Shown: positions 20,528-31,207 of the stretch, piece after piece
How positions within the stretch are numbered: the stretch's first letter is position 1
How the letters are laid out: each line of letters begins with the position of its first letter
NCBI GenBank assembly: GCA_964036045.1
Contig: OZ038382.1
Span: forward strand, 111,870,578-111,934,577
Reading direction: 5' to 3'
Source: Eutreptiella sp. 'Long Island Sound 2002'
Lineage: Eukaryota; Euglenozoa; Euglenophyceae; Eutreptiales; Eutreptiaceae
Length of the DNA: 64,000 nt
The notes under the pieces: generated by a model
Database searches by the model: none
What the model saw: the letters and a program-made list of their open reading frames with translations, nothing else
Told to the model about the DNA's origin: nothing
Made by a program: the position numbers and the translations under genes

Positions 20528-21943
20528 TTAGTGTGCCTGATGGTAATCTTTGATCACACTGCGGCTATATGCATAGCCATCGGCAAAGTAAACGAACCAT
20601 CCATTTTGTTCTTTCTTCACTGTGCCCACCCACCATCCATCCGTGAATTTGCAATGCAAAATCATTCCATCAACCCAACGATTCGATGGACGATGACCCA
20701 TGCGGGTGCAAATGGCGGCCGTGCTCCGCGAAATGCCATTTACATTTGATGAACTTGAGGCTACATTGTCCTGTGAAGATGCTTGCTGACCGGCATTGCT
20801 ACCTCCCCGCAACCAATGCTGCAAAACATCCAACATGATGCGGTTGCATTAATAAGGTGTCTCCAACACCGCTCTATCCACGGGGCACCTCCTTGCCGGG
20901 CCATCAATGCGAATAACTCCGCCTTCAAGCGGGGTTTCCCATTGCTCCGGTTCAATCAAAGCATCACAAGCTGGGTAAATAGTGTGACCCCGACGATAAG
21001 GGAGAATCATCAGCTTTTTATCATGCTCATCAAACCCTTCGAAACAAACTGCACATTCTAAAAAGTTAGATCTTTTCCTCTGTGGCCTTCCCTCGGCCGA
21101 CAGCCCAACTTTGATGACATTTGGTGTCGACACAACGCTTGTTTGCGTTTGGGGTGGCTCAGCATTGGTGTTGTGTGGTGGTGGTTGATCAGAAATGCCA
21201 TTGGGAGGCACGGTTGACAAAGTAGCAAGTTGCGCTGGAGAAACAGCTTCATCTTGGAGATGCGTCAAATCCAGATCTAGAATGAAGTCCTCCCGTGTTA
21301 AAGCATCTACATTCTGAGGGGTTGCCACTGGTTATCGCGGCATTTCCAAGCTGGTTGGTGGAGCGGTTGGCTGAGGGGCTAACGGTAGTGGAGGGGCACT
21401 AGTAAGCTGGAGCTCAACTTGCGGCTGGGACTGATGCCGGGGCTGCTGTGGGGGACGTAGCTGCTCTGTTGGGAGTTGGGGCTGTGCCTGAGCCTGTGGT
21501 TGGGCCTGATGCTCGGTGATTGGCTGAGGCTGGACAGAAGTTGGAGCCTGAGGCTCAAGCTGCCGGTGTACTTTACTCTCATGCAGCTGGGGCTGAGGTT
21601 GTGCCGGAGGCTGAGGTTGGGGCTGCGATTGGGGCTGTTGCTCAGGCTGATTTTGCGGTTGCAGCTGCACCTGAGTTTGTGCTGCCGAGGCCACACCTTG
21701 ACCAAAAGATGTCTCCTGCCGGCTGCGTGGCGGAGAGTCCGAGCGGTTACTATCCAGCCGATTCGCTTTACACTTCTCCAATTCTTCTGGGTTGGTGCGT
21801 AGATGCGGAATCCAGTATCGCCAAAAATGGTTTGACCATGCTTCTGCGGTCACCTCATGACCCGGTCGCCTTGGGGTTCCGGTGAAGAAATATCGCAAAC
21901 TGCAAGGTACCAATCCTCCACCTTGAGGAACGCCATGCTCCAC
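20528..21943 (-). pseudogene. Gene with Gln/Pro-rich, RING-like and Trp-rich regions, two in-frame TAA
   Basis: One frame runs from 21943 to 20528, interrupted only by TAA at 21332-21334 and at 20849-20851. Part 1 has WSNHFWRYWIPHL and LEKCKANRLDSNRSD, followed by about 110 Gln/Pro-rich residues. Part 2 has a RING-like cluster: ECAVCFEGFDEHDKK, then PYRRGHTIYPAC and RRCPVDRA. Compared with C3HC4 RINGs, several cysteines are missing (Tyr at two of them), so zinc binding is doubtful. Part 3 ends with GMILHCKFTDGWWVGTV and GWFVYFADGYAYS, reminiscent of Tudor-like barrel modules. It may be a decayed ubiquitin-ligase-like gene, or a gene with very short introns or recoded TAA. It could also be part of the neighbouring DNA transposon. 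Confidence 0.4.
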
Positions 21944-21967
21944 AACTGGAAGTGCAATGCTTAGTGC

Positions 21968-22590
21968 TTAGCAACACGAATGGCACAGCGTTTTTGTGCA
22001 AAGGGGAGGAACCTTGCCCCTGCACTGCTTTTTGGGACATTTACAGACCTTTTCTCGGTAATTGAGGGAACTATTCCCATCACGGTGCGCTGCTGGGGAT
22101 GCCAACTCGTTGCGCATTAATTGTTCGACCGTAGCGTCACGGTTTGCCCTAGCCTGCTCACATGAGTTGATATTTTGGTGTGATATTTCCCCCCCAACAA
22201 GTCGCAACCCAATATTCAGTGTGCTGCGGCATGCTGCGGCATGCTTCAACCGTTGGTGCCTGAAAATGACTGTGATGGCTCCTGTATGTGTGCGCACCCG
22301 CCACCCCTACCCCAGGACTCGCCAGGGAGGCACCTCCCAGTGCCCCATGCTTCACGTGTTGGTAGTCGCACAGCATGCTCAACTGCAGGGCTTCCACTTG
22401 ATCGGCATGACCACTGCCACTAAATTTCTGGTATCCAAAACCCAGGACTATTCCCCGGACGTTCCGCTTGTGGCACTACGTACTATTGCATCGACTGCAG
22501 CACAAGCGCGCAGTTTGGCGACCATCGGTCAGGCCAATGGTCCTACATTGCCAGGTGTGTGTGAGTAGGTGACCCAGGGCCTTGTTGGCA
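21968..22590 (-). CDS. Hypothetical exon(s), minus strand
   Basis: Two overlapping minus-strand open stretches. One (22297-21968) ends with a Cys-rich tail (VCKCPKKQCRGKVPPLC). The other is open from about 22565 to 22158 and contains a Cys cluster (RLCCSRC, then YCHKRN). Because a SET-domain exon lies just upstream on the same strand, these may be downstream exons of that gene; SET proteins often have Cys clusters after the catalytic core. The plus-strand ORF 22062-22568 covers the same bases and could instead be the coding one. I cannot define splice sites. Confidence 0.3.
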
Positions 22591-22735
22591 CCTGCTGCAA
22601 CTCACTATCAAGGATTCCCCTTCTATGAAAAAGGATGTATATCTGTTACTTGCAGATTGTTGTGATATTGATGCTGAGTAATTTTCAAGCAAGCCCATTG
22701 ATACTTGACCTGTACCAACCTAAACCCAGTGGTCC

Positions 22736-22921
22736 CTACCGCGGGATGCTCAACACACAGCTGCCAACAGACCTCTTCCTGCCATCACTGTACCAGTAAC
22801 AATTAGGTTTGCAGGAGTGGTTGATGCGGCATGCATAGTGGTATACTGCAGTGTCGTCCGTGTCTCCCACCTGCACGCAATTGACATCCCACCTGCAGCA
22901 CAGGAAGCACAGGCTCAGCAC
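22736..22921 (-). CDS. SET-domain exon (lysine methyltransferase-like)
   Basis: The frame contains YACRINHSCKPNCYWYSDG. R-x-x-N-H-S-C-x-P-N is the signature of the SET domain, where the N-H-S-C turn binds S-adenosylmethionine and forms the knot-like active site. The segment ends at a stop after SVGSCVLSIPR, so either an intron donor lies shortly before or the gene is broken. The rest of a SET domain (a GEEL-type motif and the N-terminal strands) is not visible in neighbouring frames by eye. This is the best candidate for a fragment of a cellular gene in the window. The target, if any, cannot be inferred. Confidence 0.5.
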   Translation of the reverse strand: MLSLCFLCCRWDVNCVQVGDTDDTAVYHYACRINHSCKPNCYWYSDGRKRSVGSCVLSIPR

Positions 22922-23165
22922 TTGTCAGCAGCACGATGTACTGGAAGGCTTCAAAGCTAAGAATCACAAAATTGGAAATGCTGTTGGAAAATTGGGTTTC
23001 AGCATGTGCTTGTCTGGCTCAAGATGTATGGCACAGAGCAAACCTCCTTGGTCAAAACCAGCGGTCAGACTGCCACCAGAAATCTACCTGTCAAGAGCAG
23101 GCGCATTACCCAGTCGGCTTTGCATGCACAGAGACAGTGCTGGCCCACTCAAATCGCATGGAGGT

Positions 23166-23240
23166 GCTGTGCTGTGCTGTGCTGTGCTGTGCTGTGCTGT
23201 GCTGTGCTGTGCTGTGCTGTGCTGTGCTGTGCTGTGCTGT
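23166..23240. repeat. Pentanucleotide microsatellite (GCTGT)15
   Basis: Fifteen perfect tandem copies of GCTGT followed by imperfect ones. It encodes LCCAV-type repeats in any plus frame; not a gene. Confidence 0.97.
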
Positions 23241-23269
23241 TGTGCTGTTCACAACTTCACGGACGCTGA

Positions 23270-23695
23270 CACACAAATGACACACACAGACAGCGCGCTG
23301 ACACACAAAAGACACAAAGAGCTGATACACAAATGACACACAGAGAGCGCTAACACAAAAAACACACAGACGGCGCGCTGACACACAAAGGACACAAACA
23401 GAGCGCACTGACACACAGATGACACAAACAGAGCGCTGACACAAACACAGCGCGTTGACACACAACGAACACACAGACAGCACTCTGACACCCAAATGAC
23501 ACACAGGGACGGCGCGCTGACACACAGCCAGCGCGCTGACACACAGAGAACACACAGACAGCGCGCTGGCACACAGAGAACACAAACAGAGGGCGCTGAC
23601 ACACAACGAAAACACAGACAGCGCACTGACACCCAAAAGACACAGAAATGACACACAGACAGCGCTGACTCACAAACGACACACCGACAGCGCGC
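23270..23695. repeat. ~30-bp minisatellite
   Basis: Imperfect tandem units of about 30 bp built on GCGCGCTGACACACAAATG ACACACAGACA, with many small indels. The Cys/Val/Ser-rich minus-strand ORFs here (up to 182 codons) are by-products of the repeat. Confidence 0.85.
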
Positions 23696-23768
23696 TCATC
23701 AATACCTTGGATAGTTTTTGCTCCGCGTCGCGCCTCAACTGCACTTCAATTATATCCACCTCAGCAGC

Positions 23769-24319
23769 TCAACGTTGGTTGTGTGCCTTATCCATTTGAA
23801 CGTCGCACCTCCTATGCTCTTCTTGCGTCAGCAGACGTTCTAAGTCACATCGCATCTTTTTTTCAGTTTCCTGCCAGATTGAGGCTTGAGATTCTGCTGC
23901 TTGTCTCATTGCCTCTTCCCAGTCACGCTGTACACCAATAGATATGATAACTCCTGGACTAACGCAGGACAATCTGATTACGGTAAATTGTGACCTCATG
24001 CTTGACCTGAAAGAACTTCTTCCCACTTTTTCGACTTCTTCACTCTTCCTCCTTCATGAAGTTCCTGACTGTAGCAATGATGGGCGTTGTGTATAATTGG
24101 CAGGGACATAATCTGTGAAAAGTTGTAAATTGCATACCTGTGAACAATTCTCTTCCAAAACAATTTTCTTCTTCTCGGGATTCGCTGCCGTCGTACCCGC
24201 TGCCCGCTATTCACTTCAACCACCTTTATCTCACAAAGGAAAGATATTTTCCTGTTCAAAACACAGCTTTCGGCATTTCCTGCCATAAAGCCTTCTAAAA
24301 GATGTTCAAAACATCTCAT
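23769..24319 (-). CDS. Hypothetical coiled-coil protein fragment
   Basis: Two minus-strand stretches. The upstream one (24319-23996) is basic (GQRVRRQRIPRRRKLFWKR) and ends WEEVLSGQA. The downstream one (open from about 23960 to 23769) is a predicted helix (DWEEAMRQAAESQ ... MRCDLERLLTQEEHRRCD). A TTTCAG|GTCAAG to TTAGTCCAG|GAG arrangement between them could be an intron of about 53 nt joining the two, but this is a guess. No domain recognised. Confidence 0.3.
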
Positions 24320-24431
24320 TAGGTTGGTACCCTGTACAGCATTTTGTCTTTTATGTGCAATCTATTTTTGGTAAGTATCAGCCCCGGAGGCCTGATTGAC
24401 ACCCTGAGATGCCATCAGGTCCTGGTTGCGC

Positions 24432-24737
24432 CATCCTGACGCTATCCTGACGCTATCCTGACGCTATCCTGATGCCATCTCGACAACACCATAATATCCT
24501 GACGCCACGTGACGCGATCCTGACGCCACCCTCACGCTCCCTGACGCCATCCTGACGCTTTTTTCGCGTTTTCCTGACGTCATCTTGACGCGTCCTGACG
24601 CAACCTGACTCCATCCTGACGCGAAACTACCCATCATCCTGACGGCATCCTGACGGCCATCCTGACGCATGCTGACGCGATCCTGACGCCATCCTGACGC
24701 CATCCTGACGCCATCCTGACGCCATCCTGACGTCTTC
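24432..24737. repeat. 11-bp minisatellite (CCTGACGCCAT)n
   Basis: About 28 mostly imperfect copies of CCTGACGCCAT, best preserved at 24677-24737. The 91-codon minus-strand ORF covering it arises from the repeat. Confidence 0.92.
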
Positions 24738-24794
24738 ACGTCGCAGGGCCTGAATCAAATGGTGGTGTGCCCCCCTCCCCTGAACTGGACCATG

Positions 24795-25091
24795 CGAGAC
24801 TTGCTCACCGGTGTGCGCGCCCGATGTGTGGTATGTGCGGTCTGCTTGGTCTCTTGGCGCTTGCTCACCGATGTGCGCGCTTGGTGGGTTGTATGCGCAG
24901 TGTCTCGGGCCTGTTGGTGCTTGTTCACCGGTGTGCGCGCCCGGTGTGTGGTGTGTGCGGTGTCCTTGGGCTCGTGACGCTTATCCACCTGTGTGCACGT
25001 CCGATGTGTTCTGTGTGCGGTGTCGGTGGCCTCTTGGCGATTGTTCACCGGTGCGCGCGCCCGCTGTTTTGCGTGCAGTGTCCGTGGCCCC
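24795..25091 (+). repeat. 60-bp variant of the minisatellite
   Basis: About five tandem copies of a 60-bp unit related to the 65-bp unit at 50.8 kb (shared CTCACCGGTGTGCGCGC core). It ends exactly where the LTR of element 3 starts. Confidence 0.85.
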
Positions 25092-25175
25092 TGAAGCCGG
25101 TTCGGACCCCCGTGGCCATCTTTGGGTCACTTGGGGTGTGTATCTATGTGCCGGCAAGCCGCCATTGGCTGATAT
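25092..25175 (+). repeat. Element 3 5' LTR, first 84 bp
   Basis: Begins TGAAGCCGGTTCGG and matches 53180-53263, the start of element 4's LTR, almost base for base. It is cut at ATAT by element 2 and resumes at 42319. Confidence 0.88.
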
Positions 25176-28121
25176 TGACGCGTTCCTGTCGGGGGCCGGC
25201 CACGGGACGCTGCGGGACACGCGCAAGTGAGCAGGCAGGCAAAGCACTACGCTCACAGGGGCATCAATGCGCTCATGTCATGTGACAAAGCGTTTCAGAA
25301 TCCTTGCCACTCTGAAATGAGGGAACGAAAGTATGTACAACACACATCAGGATATGTACACATGGGGTTAAGACTGGACTGGGGTAAGGGCATCACAGGA
25401 CCATAGACACTCAGTCCCAACTCGTATCCCAATCCCAGGTCCGACCCTCCCAGTGGCTGGTGGGGGCGGGGGCTCAAACACAACCCATGCCCTGCTCAGT
25501 CTGGACCCTGAAACCCTGCCCATAAGGAATGTGTCCCGCCCAGCCACAGGCGAGTTCCTGGCAACCAAGGTACCCCGAAGTCCACAGACAGTGACTGCCT
25601 ACGCTCCCTGAACAGCAGGTCGCAACTCCACTCTGAGCCAGAGATATGGCCCCGCCATTATCCCTCAGGAGTTGGTAGCTGAAAATGGGCTGTTTCAGCC
25701 CAAACTGAAATTAGCTCAAAAATCCCCGAAATTGACCCCTCGTCTGGACCCGCCAGAGGTAGGGACGAGGCAACTGACCCCATGCCCTTCGAGTACTAAC
25801 TCCCTGGAGCCCTCACCCAACCTGGTTCCCTCTGAGGTCCCGGCATCAGGGCAACGCGGATGAGTCAAGTGGGGTCATGATGCCAAAATGACCAAAATTG
25901 GCGTCATTCCCACGCGTGGCTCGCCCGGGCAAGGTAAGGCCAATGGCTCACAGGGTGCGAGGCAGGACCTTGGACTTTTATCTGGGTGTACAACTTGGAT
26001 TTAGGTCCGGGCTTTTTATGGGCTTAGAGGAATGGGGCCGCCAATTGACCACACGGAAGGGGGAAATTGGGGTCACAAAATGGTGTCATTTTGGCTGCCA
26101 GAAATGAGCCAAAATTTGGGGTGCTCCCAATAGATTATCTCGACGCCGGCTTGGAGATCGGATCTGCCATTCCATACGCGATCCACCAGGAGTCCAACTA
26201 AGACTCCCATGCCCTTGGCTCCCAAAGATCTCCATGCCAGCTGGCGTGGTGACGATCCCAATTGGGTCCACAAATGCCAAAATTGCAAAATTGCCCACAC
26301 TCACTTTGGGCTAGCGCCTTAACGAAGGTGGCTCCGCTTCGCCCACGTGGTGTGTGGACCATGGGGACCATTACCCATAACACCCATGTCATATATGGTC
26401 CATTGGTCCATGCGTCCGGCGTGCACGAGGGTTAGAACATAGTGCACGGCGGGCAGCAAAAGTGGAAAATTGCTCAAAATGGCCAAAAATGCGCACACTC
26501 ATGGTTGGGGCAAATGAGGCACATGCCCGACTCGGACCGGAGTGTGCCATAGGATTGGTATCAAGTCATGTGTGTCCAACATATCTTTTGGGCGTCGCCC
26601 AACTCCTCCGGTTTTGGGAATGGCAGGGTCGCCAAGTGAGCCCATGATTTGGGATAGTCCCAAATCGCCAACATGGCGGCCACGGTATGCCAAGTCCAAG
26701 GGGAGTTATTCGCCGGGTCGAAGATATGTTGGGCACCGAGGTATGTACCCTCATAACATACTTCGGTCATGATGTCAATTGAGCGCAACGTTGAGATACA
26801 CGGTCGCCACTTGACATCATGACGAGCCAAAAACGGCAAAATTGACACAAAGACACACAAAAGTGCCTTGAACGATGCACAATTCGATCCCACATATGTG
26901 CTCCACTTGGGGCGCCTTGAAAGGTTACGAGCGCTACTTCCCAAGTGGGCACATGAAATTATGGAAAATTGCAAAACACATGCCTTGCTCCCAACGCATC
27001 GCTTCGGGATCACCACACAAGCTTCCCTTCACGAAGGTTAGGCTTGCTATTGATCGTAGGGAGTATGGAGAAGGGGCTTGCACAATATGAGGTCCATTGG
27101 CGGGCTTGTCTTGGAGCGATGGACCCGCCAAATGGGCACGCAACACAACACATGGCACATACCACATATTGCCCAAAAAGGTAGCTCCCACCACGATATG
27201 CCATGCCCCTCCAAGGGCATAACTTTGTGTCAATTGCTCATAGGAACTCAAGGAGAGTTCCTATGTAACACCAACACTTGCGCGCTACACTCGAAAGTTA
27301 TCTTAACGCACGCAACATCATGGCCATAGAGTTATAACGCAAACTCTACCCTCTTGACCATGATCCATTACACTAGCGCGCACGTGTGGAGACGCAAGGC
27401 ATATAATGCTTCTTAAATTACGTCGTGAGTATTGTGAATACATCCCACGTTTCCTTATCGTCAATACTCGCAAGCGGCACGAGATATGACCCTCACAAGT
27501 GGCCTCACGAATCAACTTTGTTTTGCCCATATCTCTGAGTCAAATGGAGGGCAAGATAAAAGGAAAGTTGATTCGTGCATAGGGAAGCACGTAGGTCTAC
27601 TCGAAAGAGGTCAAATCAAGTGCGGGGATGTCGGAGTCGAAAATCCGATTTCGACATCCTGAAAAATTCGGATTAAGGTTGCGAGTATTAATTATGAAAA
27701 TTGCGGATGCATCAATGCAGTTCCTTACGACTTTAGAGTCTTCGTCTCGGATAGCGTTAAAATTTCCATTATAAACAGTTAAACTGGCGGTTACGGTAAA
27801 GTCGCGATCCAACCGCCAGCAGTCAAAACAGTGAATATCAGAACGGAAGCGTAAAACTTGACGGAAACAATATGAAAATAAAACCCTGTTGATTCCTGAT
27901 GTTCTGATATACAAATCTCCGCTGGCGGTGCATCGGTTGCCGATGCGGGGCTTTACGGCACGGAACACGCTCCCGCCGGGCTCGCACCGGGCATCAACGG
28001 GCGCCTTCCGTACATGGGGTTAATGGACCGGAGACCGGTCTTCCCTTCCGTACATGGGGTTAGTGGACCGGGGGCCGGTTGCATGCCCTACCCTAGCCAT
28101 GGGGTTCTGGGTACCGCTTCA
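25176..28121 (-). repeat. Element 2, 3' LTR
   Basis: 2946-bp repeat, TGACGCGTT ... GGTACCGCTTCA on the plus strand. The sense 3' part (about 25176-25860) resembles element 1's LTR. The sense 5' part (about 27180-27940) instead resembles the LTRs of family B elements 3 and 4 in inverse orientation. A 36-bp direct duplication lies at 28004-28039 and 28044-28080. Confidence 0.9.
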
Positions 28122-28132
28122 CCCCCCTCCTT
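28122..28132 (-). promoter_or_regulatory. Polypurine tract of element 2
   Basis: Minus strand AAGGAGGGGGG directly next to the 3' LTR, identical to element 1. Confidence 0.8.
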
Positions 28133-29548
28133 AGAGCAAACCCTGGGGGGGGCTCGATAACACCCACGCATGGCAGCGGGTACCCAGGACCACTTCCTGA
28201 AAGGGGGGGGTGTCACATCCTCACTTCAGGCCAAATCCCACAGTAAGATAGGTATGATGCTGTAAAAGCTCGTAGCACATGTATAGTATCAAGTATCAAG
28301 TCCCGGGTCCTGGCGGTGATTGTTCGGCATCCAAAGGACCCGTTGACCCATACCAGGCGCACCGGGTGCCGGCTGCTACGGTCACCACCACAGTGGCAGT
28401 GGCATACACGGCCAACATAGGCGACACACGACGACCGAGGTGGTCCCACAGGTCGAGAGCGACCACAAAGATCCATCAGGCCACCCCAAGCTTCCCAAGG
28501 CCCGCCGACTGGGGAGAGTCCCCACGGGTCCTTCCTCGGGCGCACCATGTCCATATCCATACGACGCGAGTCCAGAGTGCCATAGTCGAACTCCTTAAGA
28601 ACCCCAGATCTTAAGGGAGCTCCTCCTTAAGGGATCGGGCATCAAGGCCGTCTTTTCCCTCGCCCTACTGCCACGAAGGCCATACATGAGGGAGTCCTCA
28701 TGCAGTGTGGGCGGAGGCGTCGACTCCTCAAACCACCAGTTTCCCAGGCAGACTGACCGAGGTCAGGAGCACCGGAGGCCGCCATCCGAATGCAAGTGCG
28801 TCTGCGAATCGGTAGGCTCACACTGGGACTGACAGTGGCGGACCGCTGGGAGTGTAGTCAGGCAATTGGGCTTCCCGCCTGGCGCCATCAGGATCTCCAC
28901 ACATCACAGCGAATAGGGCAACACGGTATCACGAGCACTCAAACAGTAGAATCTGTAATCAAGTACTGGTCCAGGCTGGACCAGGCTGTAAGAACATGTA
29001 CACGGCGACTCAAGGCGCCCCTGTATCCTGATTCGTGGTGAAAAACAGTCCATCCCTCAGCGATGGGCTGATGACACTTAACATACAGATGCACATATCC
29101 TGGAGGGCAGAAAAACAAAACAAGCGGCATAAATAGGCGTGTAAACACACTCTGAACAGAGCGCCAAACCACGCCACGGTCAGGATAAGGCAAATGCAGG
29201 AGGATGGACAGGAAAACGCCTGAGTCCAGACCATATATAGTCTGCAGACACACGCCGACTGGTCTGGATCCCGCAAATGCCATGAGACCAGACGACACAC
29301 CAATAATCGCAATGCCGATGACAGCGGCATCCGTTGCGCAACGTCGTATGGGCTTCAAGGCCCCAAGAGCTTAAAGAAATGAAGGTCAGTCGCACACCTG
29401 GTTTCCCATGGATTTAGCAGGTGGGGAGTGACGAATAGAATTGAAAGAGAGGGGCCATCCTCCTCTGGATACAGCAGGGGGGGGTATATGGCCACTCTGT
29501 CACCGAAAGATGGAAGAGAGCAAGCAAGTAAGGGACGGTTCGTCAGCC
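28133..29548 (-). other. Element 2, 3' untranslated region
   Basis: About 1.4 kb, collinear with element 1's 3' region. No recognised gene; the partial ORF 28560-28213 corresponds to part of the 207-codon ORF there. Confidence 0.6.
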
Positions 29549-31207
29549 TCACAAGCGCTCAAAATGCATCAGGGGAGAGCTCAGGGCGCTGATCAGGCAC
29601 CCGTGGCTGCAATCGCCCGGTGTAAGTGCTGCCAAGTCCGAAACGTGGATCTTGGTCTTGTGCTTGCGGATGTACTCCATGACGTGAGTATTGACCCGCG
29701 GCACGAAGGAGGAGACGGGTTCCCAGGTGTCGTGGGACGGCCCATAGCCTCGCCAACGAACCTTGAACTCCAGACCTCCGGGTGCCGAGGCCTTCGGACG
29801 CTGAGCCAGGATCTTCTCGACTGTATAGTCGTCCTGCTTAGCATAGTCGTCGTCCGAATCGGCCTCGTGTGCGGCATAGCTCAGGGACACACGTTGGCCA
29901 CGGAAGTCGGGTTCCCGCACACGGAGTTGACTCTCGTGGCGCTCCCGGAACTGTCCGTGACCCACCTTGATGCGGTAGGTGTCCTCACCAATCCTGCAGA
30001 CCACCTCTCCGGGTGTGAACCAGGTCTTTGTGCGGTGGGTGCCCATGGGGCGGGGTCTGATCACCCACACCGGGTCTCCCACCCTGAACTTCTGCCCTGT
30101 CGAGCTCGGGGCGGACTTCTGACGCTCAGCATGCTCCTTCTCGAGCTGCTGGCGGATGTTCCGCGCCGTTTGCTCTTGCCGCGCGAAGAATTCCTTGGCA
30201 TCCATAGCCATGCCATCACCAGACAAGGGAACTCCCTTACCAAGGGGGTCCCTGCCGAACAGAATCTGGTGAGGGGACAAACCGCCCGGTGTGGGGGTGT
30301 CATGATGGGCCTTTAGAGCAGGCCACATCTCCTCAAACCAGTTCCGCCGGGGATTGGTGATGTGGATCTTGCGCAGCTTCTCGAACAGCTGCCGTCCAGC
30401 CACTTCAGCACGGCCGTTAGACCGGCTGAGATAGGCGACGCTCTTGGCATGACGTATTCCCATGAGGGAACACATAGCCTTGAACCAGCCACCAGTAAAG
30501 TGGGGATCTCGGTCACTGCAAATGGTGCGGGGGATGTCAAAGACGGTCAGCCAATGACGAATCATCATGACTGCCACTTCCTTGGCAAGCAACCCCTTTT
30601 TGCGTGCCGGAACGGCTACAACGTAGCCGCTGTGGCGGTCCACACAGAGAACCACACAGTCAAAGGTCTCCTTGCCAATGTGCACCTCGGGCATGGAGAA
30701 GACGTCCATGGCCACGCTCTCCATGGGCTGGTCAGGAACCGGGGTCCATTGGGGTTCCCCCTTGACGTTCCGGTTATCGGGATTGCAGGCCTGGCAGACC
30801 GAGCAACCCTTCCTGACCTTCTTGATGGCGGTGTAGAGAACGATATGGTCGATCTCGAACCGACGCTGCATGTCAAGAGCTTGCTTCTTGACCCCTGGGT
30901 GCAGCATGTGGTGGTGCCAAGCTTCACACAGCTCGAGCACCCGGGACTCTGGTACTAGCAGCTTACCATTCCGGTAGAGCTTGCCATCTTCCTCAGTCAG
31001 CCCATTTGGCCACTTCTGCCCGTCGTCAGGGTCGGTCACAGCCCTATACTCGGCCGAAAAGGCCTCAGACTTGGCGTAGTCATCGGTCCAGTCGTCCTGG
31101 AGGCAAGACTTCGGGAAGAGGTGCTTGTCGGACTCAGCTCCCTCACACTGACCGCTCTGCTCACCCTCGACGCGAGGGGGGCATCTGCGGCCATGACGAC
31201 GAAGCAT
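29549..31207 (-). CDS. Element 2 pol: integrase with chromodomain, intact module
   Basis: A 552-codon frame covering the full integrase: HHCC finger (WHHHMLHPGVKK ... GCSVCQAC), catalytic Asp in AMDVFSM, Asp in CSDRDPHF, and Glu in GRAEVAG with DDx35E spacing. Then come the basic C-terminal domain and a complete chromodomain (YTVEKIL, FKVRWRGYG, DTWEP). Unlike element 1, core and chromodomain are in one frame and end at TGA 29549-29551. The frame enters after a frameshift near 31140, where the linker from RNase H is damaged. By its domains it would integrate element DNA into chromatin marked by histone methylation. Confidence 0.9.
   Translation of the reverse strand: MLRRHGRRCPPRVEGEQSGQCEGAESDKHLFPKSCLQDDWTDDYAKSEAFSAEYRAVTDPDDGQKWPNGLTEEDGKLYRNGKLLVPESRVLELCEAWHHHMLHPGVKKQALDMQRRFEIDHIVLYTAIKKVRKGCSVCQACNPDNRNVKGEPQWTPVPDQPMESVAMDVFSMPEVHIGKETFDCVVLCVDRHSGYVVAVPARKKGLLAKEVAVMMIRHWLTVFDIPRTICSDRDPHFTGGWFKAMCSLMGIRHAKSVAYLSRSNGRAEVAGRQLFEKLRKIHITNPRRNWFEEMWPALKAHHDTPTPGGLSPHQILFGRDPLGKGVPLSGDGMAMDAKEFFARQEQTARNIRQQLEKEHAERQKSAPSSTGQKFRVGDPVWVIRPRPMGTHRTKTWFTPGEVVCRIGEDTYRIKVGHGQFRERHESQLRVREPDFRGQRVSLSYAAHEADSDDDYAKQDDYTVEKILAQRPKASAPGGLEFKVRWRGYGPSHDTWEPVSSFVPRVNTHVMEYIRKHKTKIHVSDLAALTPGDCSHGCLISALSSPLMHFERL

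Noticed and set aside
23166-25091. A CRISPR array
   Set aside because: The repeats are head-to-tail without unique spacers, there are no cas genes, and the window is eukaryotic.
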